From Pelomonas sp. SE-A7 (lineage in GTDB: Bacteria > Pseudomonadota > Gammaproteobacteria > Burkholderiales > Burkholderiaceae_C), in contig NZ_JAUASW010000002.1 in the NCBI RefSeq assembly GCF_030345705.1, forward strand, positions 496,001 through 560,000: a DNA stretch of 64,000 nt. Direction: 5' to 3'. The position numbers and the translations under genes are program-made. Under the pieces are notes generated by a model. It saw only the letters and a list, made by a program, of their open reading frames with translations, had not been told where the DNA came from and did no database searches. This document shows positions 9,221 to 20,678 of this stretch, piece after piece; position 1 is the first letter of the stretch; each line of letters starts with the position of its first letter.

Positions 9221-10279
9221 ATGAACCTTGCCACCCGTTGCACTGCCTGCGGCACCATCTTCCGCGTGGTGCAGGACCAGCTGCGTGTCTCCGACGGCTG
9301 GGTTCGCTGCGGCCGCTGCGCCGAGGTCTTCGACGCCCGCGAGCAGCTGTTCGACATGGACCGCGAGCCGCCGCCCCCCTGGCCGGCCACGCCGGCCGCC
9401 GCACCGGCTGCAACCCGGCGCGAGTCCGAGGCCCTCGAGCCTGAGGCACCACCGCCGGCACCACCACCTCAGCCCGCTTGGACCGAGGACGATTCGCACT
9501 ACGAAGAGCCCGTCGAAGAGCCGGAAGCGCCGCCTCCTGCAGCGCCTGTGACTGCGCCTGCACCTGAGCCCATGACGGCAGGTCCGCGAGAACCGCATTT
9601 CGATGCGGACCCGGTGTTCGCCGATGATCCCGAGCCGTCGATGGATGCGCCGGTGATCGCCATCGATCCCAGGCCGGACGTGGTGCTGGATCCTCGGCTG
9701 AATGAGATCGCCGCCGAACCTGCGGTCACGACCTCGCCTGCCACCACGGCAACGGCTGCCGCGGCGCCAACGCCGGAATTCCTGCGCAAGGCCCAGGCCC
9801 AGGAGCGCTGGCAGCGACCGGGCGTGCGGATCTCGCTCGGGCTCGGTTGCCTGCTGATGCTGGGCCTGCTCGCAGCCCAGTTCACCTGGCAGTTCCGCGA
9901 CATGCTGGCCAGCCAATATCCAGCCCTGGCGCCCACGCTGCGCACGGCCTGCGAAAGCCTGGGGTGCAAGATCCAGCCCTGGCGCCACATCGAATCGCTG
10001 TCGGTCGAGCAGAGCTCGCTCACGCAGGCCGGCTCCGGCAATCACTACAAGCTGGGCCTGAGCCTGCGCAACAAGTCGGACAGCGAGCTGGCCCTGCCCT
10101 GGGTCGAGCTGAATCTCACCGACGCCGGCGGCCAGTTGGTGGCGCGGCGCATGATCTCGCCGGCAGATTTCAATCTGAAGGCCGACCGCATCGCGGCCCG
10201 CGGTGAACAACCGCTGCAGCTGGTGTTCGGCAGCAGCCAGCGGGTCAGTGGCTACACGGTCGAGATCTTCTACCCCTGA
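9221..10279 (+). CDS. zinc-ribbon and DUF3426 membrane protein
   Basis: This 352-residue protein begins with a zinc-ribbon motif: four cysteines at positions 7, 10, 30 and 33 in the MJ0042/zinc_ribbon style (RCTACGTIF and VRCGRCAEVFD). A long Pro/Ala/Glu-rich, probably disordered linker (about 48-185) follows, then one membrane helix (about 203-223) and a C-terminal DUF3426 domain (about 230-350). The topology suggests a cytoplasmic zinc ribbon and a periplasmic DUF3426 domain. Family function is unknown. It lies downstream of prmA, as is usual in betaproteobacteria. The ATG at 9221 is preferred because the zinc ribbon begins at once; an in-frame TTG at 9191 is less likely. Confidence 0.85.
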   Translation: MNLATRCTACGTIFRVVQDQLRVSDGWVRCGRCAEVFDAREQLFDMDREPPPPWPATPAAAPAATRRESEALEPEAPPPAPPPQPAWTEDDSHYEEPVEEPEAPPPAAPVTAPAPEPMTAGPREPHFDADPVFADDPEPSMDAPVIAIDPRPDVVLDPRLNEIAAEPAVTTSPATTATAAAAPTPEFLRKAQAQERWQRPGVRISLGLGCLLMLGLLAAQFTWQFRDMLASQYPALAPTLRTACESLGCKIQPWRHIESLSVEQSSLTQAGSGNHYKLGLSLRNKSDSELALPWVELNLTDAGGQLVARRMISPADFNLKADRIAARGEQPLQLVFGSSQRVSGYTVEIFYP

Positions 10280-10340
10280 TCGTGAGCGGGAGGTCGGCGC
10301 CATGCCGGCCCGCCATCGCCACAGATCCAAGCGCCCATAA

Positions 10341-10364
10341 AAAAACCCGGCCGAGGCCGGGTTT
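10341..10364 (-). terminator. rho-independent terminator of the H1-like gene
   Basis: A perfect GC-rich inverted repeat (AAACCCGGCC / GGCCGGGTTT) is flanked on the left by a run of A residues. On the minus strand this gives a hairpin followed by a T-run, placed about 25 bases after the stop codon of the H1-like gene. It may also slow plus-strand transcription leaving the DUF3426 gene, since that orientation also ends in TTT. Confidence 0.85.
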
Positions 10365-10388
10365 CACAAGCGCCTAGCGGCGCTCCAT

Positions 10389-10973
10389 TCAGGGCTTGTT
10401 GCCCGTCGGGAACGGCCATGCGGCTTGCGGGCTCAGTGCCGTCTTGGCAGCAGGAGCGGGCGCAGCAGCGGCAGGCTTGGCGGCCGGGGCAGCCTTCTTG
10501 GCAGCGGGCTTCGCAGCAGGCTTAGCAGCGGCAGGCTTCGCAGCGGCAGGCTTGGCAGCAGCCTTCTTAGGAGCAGCGGCCTTCTTGGCAGCAGGCTTCT
10601 TAGGAGCAGCGGCCTTCTTGGCAGCAGGCTTCTTGGCAGCGGCGGCCTTCTTGGGAGCAGCAGCCTTCTTGGCCGGTGCAGCCTTCTTGGCAGCGGGCTT
10701 CTTGGCCGGAGCAGCCTTCTTAGGAGCAGCAGCCTTCTTGGCCGGTGCAGCCTTCTTGGCAGCGGGCTTCTTGGCCGGAGCAGCCTTCTTGGGAGCTGCA
10801 GCCTTCTTGGCCGGAGCAGCCTTCTTGGCAGCGGGCTTCTTAGCCGGAGCAGCCTTCTTGGCCGGAGCGGCCTTCTTTGCCGGAGCAGCCTTCTTGGCCG
10901 CGGGCTTCTTGGCCGGAGCGGCCTTCTTGGCGGGAGCGGCCTTCTTGGCCGGTGCCTTCTTTGCAGTTGCCAT
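10389..10973 (-). CDS. histone H1-like Lys/Ala/Pro-repeat DNA-binding protein
   Basis: This 194-residue, extremely basic protein begins MATAKKAPAKKAAPAKK and is built almost entirely from KKAAP, AKKPA and KKAAA blocks. A neutral tail ends in WPFPTGNKP. It resembles the H1-like/AlgP-type nucleoid proteins of Burkholderiales and Pseudomonas, which bind DNA non-specifically through lysines. Residues 39-107 are three exact copies of one 23-residue unit. The ATG at 10973 is chosen because AAGGAG lies eight bases upstream; a GTG directly before it is less likely. It is transcribed alone, downstream of nrdB on the same strand, with its own terminator. Confidence 0.85.
   Translation of the reverse strand: MATAKKAPAKKAAPAKKAAPAKKPAAKKAAPAKKAAPAKKAAPAKKPAAKKAAPAKKAAAPKKAAPAKKPAAKKAAPAKKAAAPKKAAPAKKPAAKKAAPAKKAAAPKKAAAAKKPAAKKAAAPKKPAAKKAAAPKKAAAKPAAAKPAAAKPAAKPAAKKAAPAAKPAAAAPAPAAKTALSPQAAWPFPTGNKP
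10653..10859 (-). repeat. three tandem 69-bp units inside the H1-like gene
   Basis: Codons 39-107 of the H1-like gene encode three consecutive identical 23-residue units, each starting KKAAPAKKPAAKK and ending AAAP. At DNA level this is a 3 x 69 bp in-frame tandem array with a few synonymous changes (for example TTAGGA versus TTGGGA for the proline-preceding codons). Such arrays commonly change copy number by slippage or recombination, and the multiple of three keeps the frame. Confidence 0.85.
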
Positions 10974-11204
10974 CACAGTTCTCCTTGATCAAGGTAAGAA
11001 ACACTGCCCGCTGCCGACGACGTCGGTGCTCGAACAGTCATCCACCACCCGAAGGTCGCCCAGGAGGAGCGCCCCGGTGCGGTGAATTGGTTTGCGTCCC
11101 GCCTTGCCCCGGCTTCTATCTAGGTGGCCGGAGTCTGGGGCGAATCGCCAATCTCAAGAATTCATTCGGAATGAGCGATGCAAGGGCACTGGCCTCGCTT
11201 CAAC

Positions 11205-12362
11205 TCAATCCCAGGACAGTGCGCCACCGGATTGGTATTCGATGACGCGCGTCTCGAAGAAATTACGTTCCTTCTTCAGGTCGATCATTTCGCTCATCCA
11301 CGGGAACGGGTTTTCCTCGTTCGGGAAGAGCTCCTCAAGGCCGATCTGCACCGCACGACGGTTGGCGATGAAGCGCAGATAGCCCTTGAACATGGAAGCA
11401 TTGAGGCCCAGCACGCCGCGCGGCATGGTGTCCTCGGCATAGCGGTACTCGAGCTCGACGGCCTTCAGGAACAGGGCCTTGATCTCAGCCTTGAACTGGG
11501 CGTTCCAGAGCTGCGGGTTCTCGAGCTTGATCTGGTTGATCAGGTCGATGCCGAAATTGCAGTGCATGGACTCGTCGCGCAGGATGTACTGGTACTGCTC
11601 GGCAGCGCCGGTCATCTTGTTCTGGCGACCCATGGCCAGGATCTGGGTGAAGCCCACGTAGAAGAACAGGCCTTCCATCAGGCAGGCGAAAACGATCAGC
11701 GACTTCAGCAGCGTCTGGTCGTTCTCCAACGTGCCGGTCTTGAAGTCCGGATTCATGATCGCGTCGATGAACGGGATCAAGAACTCGTCCTTGTCGCGGA
11801 TCGACTTCACCTCGTTGTAGGCGTTGAAGATCTCGCTCTCGTCCAGGCCGAGCGACTCGACGATGTATTGGTAGGCGTGGGTGTGAATCGCTTCCTCGAA
11901 GGCCTGGCGCAGCAGGAACTGGCGGCATTCGGGCGCGGTAATGTGCCGGTAGGTGCCCAGCACGATGTTGTTGGCGGCCAGCGAATCGGCGGTGACGAAG
12001 AAGCCGAGGTTGCGCTTGATGATGCGGCGCTCATCTTCGGTCAGACCGTTCGGGTCCTTCCAGAGCGCGATGTCGCGCGACATGTTCACTTCCTGCGGCA
12101 TCCAGTGGTTGGCGCAGGTGGCGAGGTATTTTTCCCAGGCCCACTTGTACTTGAACGGCACCAGCTGGTTGACGTCAGTGGCGCCGTTGATGATGCGCTT
12201 GTCAGCGGCCTTCACGCGGCGCTCGGTGTGAGCGACGGGAGCCGAAACAGCGGGGGCGGAATGCGAGGGGGAGACTGAGGCGCTCGCGACCTGAGCAAGG
12301 CTCGGTGCGACATTCGGAGTGACTCTTGGAGCGGGCTTCAGTTCTTCTTCCCAATCAAGCAT
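11205..12362 (-). CDS. nrdB: ribonucleoside-diphosphate reductase class Ia, beta subunit
   Basis: NrdB houses the di-iron centre and tyrosyl radical that drive NDP reduction to dNDP by NrdA. From the ATG at 12362 the protein is 385 residues. It has the ferritin-like four-helix iron site (ligand segments around ADSLAANN, RQAFEEAIHTHAYQYI, FYVGF and RDESMHCNFGIDLI). The last residues, around QSGGALSWD, match the NrdA-binding tail of the family. The reading frame extends 17 codons upstream, but MLDWEEELKPAP with GGAAG six bases before it is the better start. It lies downstream of nrdA on the same strand, separated by 257 bases containing a terminator and its own promoter-like site. Confidence 0.96.
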   Translation of the reverse strand: MLDWEEELKPAPRVTPNVAPSLAQVASASVSPSHSAPAVSAPVAHTERRVKAADKRIINGATDVNQLVPFKYKWAWEKYLATCANHWMPQEVNMSRDIALWKDPNGLTEDERRIIKRNLGFFVTADSLAANNIVLGTYRHITAPECRQFLLRQAFEEAIHTHAYQYIVESLGLDESEIFNAYNEVKSIRDKDEFLIPFIDAIMNPDFKTGTLENDQTLLKSLIVFACLMEGLFFYVGFTQILAMGRQNKMTGAAEQYQYILRDESMHCNFGIDLINQIKLENPQLWNAQFKAEIKALFLKAVELEYRYAEDTMPRGVLGLNASMFKGYLRFIANRRAVQIGLEELFPNEENPFPWMSEMIDLKKERNFFETRVIEYQSGGALSWD

Positions 12363-12384
12363 GGTGGGCTTCCTATCGAGGCGA

Positions 12385-12413
12385 ATTATCAGAGTGTTGT
12401 GTTCAAACACCAA
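12385..12413 (-). promoter_or_regulatory. predicted sigma70 promoter of nrdB
   Basis: Reading the minus strand, TTGGTG (12413-12408) and GATAAT (12390-12385) are separated by exactly 17 bases and sit just upstream of the nrdB start and its ribosome site. A near-palindrome GTGTTTGAACAC (12399-12410 region) overlaps the -35 box. Together with the terminator after nrdA this suggests nrdB can be transcribed on its own. Confidence 0.55.
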
Positions 12414-12503
12414 GGACTTCTTGACATCAATTCCGCTTCGCTGTTGCTCGAGTGCATCGACTTCTGATGCAGCTCGCGCCTCGCGCCGCGCTTCGAATCA
12501 AGC

Positions 12504-12554
12504 GTTCATCGATGCATCCACAAAAAGGGCCGTCGCCGTTTTGCATCGATGAAC
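12504..12554. repeat. perfect 13-bp inverted repeat in the nrdA-nrdB gap
   Basis: GTTCATCGATGCA (12504-12516) and its exact reverse complement TGCATCGATGAAC (12542-12554) flank a 25-base spacer. Each arm contains the palindrome ATCGAT. As RNA this would fold into a long hairpin between the nrdA terminator and the nrdB promoter. As DNA it could be a paired binding site for a dimeric regulator. No function can be assigned from the sequence alone. Confidence 0.8.
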
Positions 12555-12579
12555 ACTGGGTTCTCTCGCGATGAGGGAA

Positions 12580-12607
12580 AAACGTGGCCGCCCTTGCGGC
12601 CACGTTT
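12580..12607 (-). terminator. rho-independent terminator of nrdA
   Basis: AAACGTGGCCGC (12580-12591) pairs perfectly with GCGGCCACGTTT (12596-12607) around a CCTT loop. On the minus strand the 12-bp stem is followed by a short T-run (complement of 12578-12582), 12 bases after the nrdA stop. This is a strong intrinsic terminator placed between nrdA and nrdB. Confidence 0.85.
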
Positions 12608-12619
12608 CATCTCACCGAT

Positions 12620-15523
<2,904 letters not shown>

Positions 15524-15830
15524 ATCGGTCGAATTCCTTGTCTTGCTTCTGGTTCGAATCGGAATGGCAAAGCCGCGGCGGCACTGCGGCTGCAGCCGTG
15601 GCTTCATCTGGGTCTTGGTTCGGGGCCGCTCCCTGCGCCGCGCACGAGACGCGGGCAAGAGCCCCAGGGTTCCTGCAATCTGCCGTCAAGGATGAACAGC
15701 GGATCACCGGCCGATGCCTGGCCCCAGGATCCGCTCGCTGCGGGCGCAGCGTGGTCTGGAATGTCTCCGGGAACAGCTTTTGAGACGGGCATTGCGGTCT
15801 GGAACCGAGTCAGCAGGATAGCACGAAAGG
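15524..15830 (-). other. long untranslated leader of nrdA with an inverted repeat
   Basis: About 300 bases separate the predicted nrdA promoter from its ATG. The region contains a perfect 8-bp inverted repeat (AGCGGATC at 15698-15705 and GATCCGCT at 15728-15735) that encloses a second short repeat (GGCC/GGCC). A further small hairpin (CGCTGC/GCAGCG) follows at about 15736-15751. I see no known riboswitch fold; a cobalamin riboswitch would be unexpected for a class Ia enzyme. The leader may hold RNA-level control, but that is inference. Confidence 0.45.
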
Positions 15831-15877
15831 ACACTATATCTGGGGGTAGATGACCCTTCAAGCACTACCAATAGCGT
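15831..15877. promoter_or_regulatory. two NrdR-box-like sites upstream of nrdA
   Basis: Site 1 (15831-15846) begins ACACTATAT, identical to the first half of the NrdR consensus ACACWATATATWGTGT; the second half is degenerate. Site 2 (15862-15877) contains CACTA and TAGCGTG at the matching positions. The two 16-bp sites start exactly 31 bp apart, the three-helical-turn spacing known for tandem NrdR boxes. Site 1 overlaps the predicted -10 element and site 2 abuts the -35, as expected for ATP/dATP-sensing repression by NrdR. No nrdR gene lies in the window. Confidence 0.7.
15833..15861 (-). promoter_or_regulatory. predicted sigma70 promoter of nrdA
   Basis: On the minus strand TTGAAG (15861-15856) and TATAGT (15838-15833) are separated by 17 bases, a near-consensus sigma70 promoter reading toward nrdA. 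It lies between and partly inside the two NrdR-like boxes, which supports both assignments. Confidence 0.65.
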
Positions 15878-16191
15878 GCGAACCCCGTTGACCTAGGGGT
15901 ATGAAATCGCTAGCCGAGAGTCCGTTTGGCGGTCATTGCGCCAGGTCTTGCCTGGCTTGATCGCGAGCCATGCGCGTGCTGTTCGGCACCTGCGCGCTGC
16001 AGCCCGCGCCAATGCTGGCTTGCAGCGCGAAATGGCGTGCAAAGCCGCGTCAATCGGTGCTTTGCTTTCGCGGGTCCGGCCTGCGCCTGGGGCTGGGACA
16101 GTGCTCCCCGGATGTCTGTCGAGTGCTCACGCTGTAACAAGTGGCAAGCCACCACTAGGGATAGCCTGGGGCCCTCGCAAACCCTTGGGCT
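15878..16191. other. intergenic region between nrdA and pilR with no recognised gene
   Basis: About 315 bases separate the nrdA regulatory sites from the stop codon of the PilR-like gene. Short open frames on both strands (for example 15910-16155 minus) have no start site or recognisable protein. I see no tRNA, no clear terminator and no repeat beyond the NrdR-like sites at its left edge. Confidence 0.6.
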
Positions 16192-17693
<1,502 letters not shown>

Positions 17694-17697
<4 letters not shown>

Positions 17698-19538
17698 GCG
17701 GTGACTGCAGTGGAAGCGCTGATGCTGCGATTCAGGCTCAGCAGGAATTCATTGCCCGCCGACTTCGCGTCGCCATCGTGGCGGCGGTAGTCGATGCGGG
17801 CGCCATAGCGCTCGCAGAGCTCGCGGCAAATATACAAGCCCAGTCCGCTGCCCCGGCTGCGGGTCGAGAAGAAGGGCTCGAACAGGTGGCGCTCGACCTC
17901 GGGCGCGATGGGTGCGCCGAGATTGAAGACCGACAACACGACCGCACCATCGTTGCCGGACCGCAGGCTCACCCGCAGCGCCGCAGCCTGTCGCGGCGCA
18001 TGGCGCAAGCCGTTGTCCAGCAGATTGATGACCACGCGCCGAAGATGCTCCGGCTCGAACTGCGCCCAGCAGCTGCTGGACGGCAATTCCAGTCTCAGCA
18101 GGCCGCCGACCTCGTGGCCCAGGCCATTGGTGCGAGCCCAGTCAGCACAGATGTCGGGCAGCAACCTGGCAAGGTCCAGCGGCACGGCCTGCGGTGGCCT
18201 TCCGGGCGCGAGCTCCATCACGTCATCGACGATTCGCTTCAGGCGGTCCACATTGGCCGCCACCATGCTGGTCAGCTTGCGTTGCTGGGCATCGTCCGCG
18301 TCTTCGGCCATCAGTGCATTGGCCTGTGCGATGGCGGCCAGCGGATTGCGGATCTCATGGGCGATGCCGGCCGACACCCGGCCCATGGCCGCGAGTTTCT
18401 CCTGGCGGCTGCGCGCCAGGACGGTGCGGTGGTCCTCGATGAAGAGAACGCAAAGATCTTCGCCGGCCTGGCTCTCGCGCGAGCGCGTGAAGCGCATGCG
18501 CAGCCGCAGCCCGCGCTGCGATTCAGGTCCGAAGCGCAGCACGATGTCGCGCCCCTCCTCCGGCCAGCTGCCTTCAAGGAAGGCCTGCTCCACCGAGCGC
18601 ACCAGACCGTCCCAGGCTCCTACACCACGCAATTGAAATGGCGCCGTGCGTGCCGGCTGCCGCTCTCCCAACAAGGCCCGAGCCGATGGATTGGCGGCAC
18701 GGACGCGGCCGCGCCGGTCCACCACCAGCACGCCCTCCTGCATCTCGTCTATCACCAGGCGGCTGAGCTGGGCCTGCTGACGCGCCAGTTCCAGGCTGCC
18801 GCGCGCAGCACGCTCCTCGCGCGCCAGGCGGCTCGCAAGCTCGCTGGCCAGCAGGCCGATCACGAACAGGCCTATGCCGGTCATGCCGGCCTGGGTCAGC
18901 CGCAGGTCGGGCTCGAGGCCAAATACATAATTCCAGCCGGCCGTGCCCAGCATCAGCAGGGCGGCGATGGCCGCGGTCGCCAGGGTAAGCAGTCGAGGCG
19001 TCAACACGCCGGCCATCAGCACTGGCATCACGAACAGGGCGCCGTAGTTGACGCTGGCCTGATGGTCCGTGGCATGCAGCAGGCCGAACAGCAGCAGGTC
19101 GAAACCAATGCTGGCCAGCCATTGCGGGCTGTTCAGCCGTGACAGCGTCTGGGCCGAGGCACTGCGCTGTACCCGTGGCAACAGCCAAAGCGCCGTGGCC
19201 TCAAAGGCATAGAAGCTGCAGACCAGCAAGGCCCAGCGCGGCGCCGTGGCACCAATCGCGGTGGCCAGCAACAGCGTGGCGACCAAGGCCAGGCCAAGTG
19301 CCATGCGCGCGCCCAGGAAGGCGCGGTAAAGCCTCAGGAAGGCGCTGCCACCGGCATTGACCAAGCGCCGCGGCTGCTGAACGAAGAACTGGGCATCCTC
19401 CCCTACCGTGCTGCTGCGTGGCAGGGCTTCATCCAGCGCGCCGGCTTCGCTGTCGCCCAGGCCCGGCCCGAACCATGAGGGGCGCGAATCTTCGCCCGCG
19501 CCCGGCAGGTCGCCGACCCGGGCGTTATTCGCCGCCAT
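17694..19538 (-). CDS. pilS: PilS-like sensor histidine kinase
   Basis: From the ATG at 19538 this protein has 614 residues. After a long hydrophilic N-terminus (about 85 residues) there are six predicted membrane helices, then a PAS domain (around VIDEMQEGVLVVDRRGRVRA; landmark only: EMQEGVLVVDRRG). A HisKA domain follows with the phospho-accepting histidine in SAGIAHEIRNPLAAI, and an HATPase domain ends the protein (NLLDNGLRHAP and GSGLGLYICREL). The topology matches PilS, the partner of PilR. The ATG at 19538 has GAGG about seven bases upstream. An in-frame ATG at 19559 would overlap the previous gene further. The N-terminal extension is longer than in Pseudomonas PilS. Confidence 0.85.
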
Positions 19539-19770
19539 GGGCAGCCTCGTAGGCCGCACGATGGGCCGCGCTGCAGAACACCCCCCCGCGCCCCGGCATC
19601 GCTTCCGCCTCGGGCAGGTGCAGGCCGCATTGGGCGCAGGACACCATGTTCTTGGGGCTGGCCGGCTGGGGTGGCGGCGCTGGAGGCTGTACCGGGCCGG
19701 CGCGCCGCTTGGCGCCCAGCTTCCAGAACACCAGGGCCACCAGGGCGAGCAGGAGCAGGAACTTGAACAT
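19525..19770 (-). CDS. small PP0621-like membrane-anchored cysteine-motif protein
   Basis: This 81-residue protein starts MFKFLLLLALVALVFWKLG, a membrane anchor. A short proline-rich linker and a cysteine motif follow: VSCAQCGLHLP and later GGVFCSAAHRAAYE, a zinc-binding MYND/zinc-ribbon-like pattern. I recognise it as the PP0621 family, which often sits next to pilSR in Burkholderiales. Function is unknown. Its 3' end overlaps the pilS start by 14 bases, indicating coupled translation, so a role with the sensor kinase is possible but unproven. Confidence 0.75.
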   Translation of the reverse strand: MFKFLLLLALVALVFWKLGAKRRAGPVQPPAPPPQPASPKNMVSCAQCGLHLPEAEAMPGRGGVFCSAAHRAAYEAAHGGE

Positions 19771-19802
19771 CGTCGGATTGAAGAACTTCGCTGCCTTCTT
19801 GA

Positions 19803-20627
19803 TCAGCCGCCCGCCGAGCGCTGCAGCAGCACCTCGAGCACGAAACGCGATCCGGCATAGGCCAGGAGCAACAGGGCTGCACCGAAATACAGCCAGCGTG
19901 TCGCGCGACGGCCGCGCCAGCCCAGCACTTGGCGGCCGGTCAACAGGCCGGTCAGCACCAGCCAGCCGAGCACGGACAGCAGGGTCTTGTGGTCCCAGCG
20001 CCAATGCGGCGTGAACCACCACCCCAGCAGGATGGCCAGCGACAGCACGGCAACTCCGGCGGCCACGAACTGGAAGGTCAGGCGCTCCAGACGCAGCAGC
20101 GGCATGCCGGCGCCGCTGTTCACCATGGCTGCGGCCTTCTTGTCTCGCAGCTGACGTTCAGCGCGGTTCCACATCGCCGCATGCAGGACCGCCACGCCGA
20201 ACAAGCCATAGGAGGCCAGGCCCAGCACCCAATGCAACGGTGCCCAGGGCGAAACCGCGGTCGGGCGGCTTTCACCGGGAAAGACCAAGGCCAGCACACA
20301 AGCCGCCGCAGCCAACAGCGCCAGCACACGGCGGGCGCCTGGCAAGGGCAGGAAGCGGCTCTCGACCAGATAGACCGCCAGCACCAACCAGCAGGTCATG
20401 GACAGCGCCGGCGCGAAACCAAACCGAGCCCCGGTGACTACGCCTCCCAGGCCGGAGATGTCCAGCAGCAAGGCCATCGCCTGCGCGACCCAGCCTATGG
20501 GAAGTGCCATGCGCAAACGGTCGGCGCGCGCCTCGTCGACCCAGGCCGCCACCCCGTAGGCCAGCACGGCGACCAGGCTGCTTGCGGCCAGGGCCAGAGT
20601 GGCGGGAGAGGCGGACGATAAAATCAT
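19803..20627 (-). CDS. CcsA/YpjD-like cytochrome c assembly membrane protein
   Basis: This 274-residue integral membrane protein has about eight predicted helices. The family signature region is visible as WAPLHWVLGLASYGLFGVA and, near the end, LGWWFTPHWRWDHKTLLSVL, with conserved histidines and tryptophans of the cytochrome c assembly (CcmC/CcsA) heme-handling family. The gene upstream of and divergent from ffh is of the YpjD type in proteobacteria, whose exact role is unclear. The ATG at 20627 is chosen because the upstream frame, though open, runs across ffh on the opposite strand. TACACT lies 6 bases before the ATG, so the transcript may have almost no leader. Confidence 0.8.
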   Translation of the reverse strand: MILSSASPATLALAASSLVAVLAYGVAAWVDEARADRLRMALPIGWVAQAMALLLDISGLGGVVTGARFGFAPALSMTCWLVLAVYLVESRFLPLPGARRVLALLAAAACVLALVFPGESRPTAVSPWAPLHWVLGLASYGLFGVAVLHAAMWNRAERQLRDKKAAAMVNSGAGMPLLRLERLTFQFVAAGVAVLSLAILLGWWFTPHWRWDHKTLLSVLGWLVLTGLLTGRQVLGWRGRRATRWLYFGAALLLLAYAGSRFVLEVLLQRSAGG

Positions 20628-20678
20628 CGCCACAGTGTACTTATCAGCGGCCGCCCGTCCGGGTGGCGCTAACCCCCG

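Noticed and set aside
10389..10973. The repeats as a possible CRISPR array
   Set aside because: The repeats are contiguous coding units of 69 bp without spacers and no cas genes are nearby.
15524..15658. A 45-residue N-terminal extension of NrdA
   Set aside because: The extension is arginine-rich and unlike the family, while MHTNLAQPAVAEG at 15523 leads directly into the ATP cone.
15524..15830. A cobalamin riboswitch in the nrdA leader
   Set aside because: No conserved B12-box was seen, and the enzyme is class Ia with an NrdB partner, so B12 control is not expected.
15910..16155. An 81-codon minus-strand frame between nrdA and pilR
   Set aside because: No ribosome site, no signal or domain, and composition unlike neighbouring proteins.
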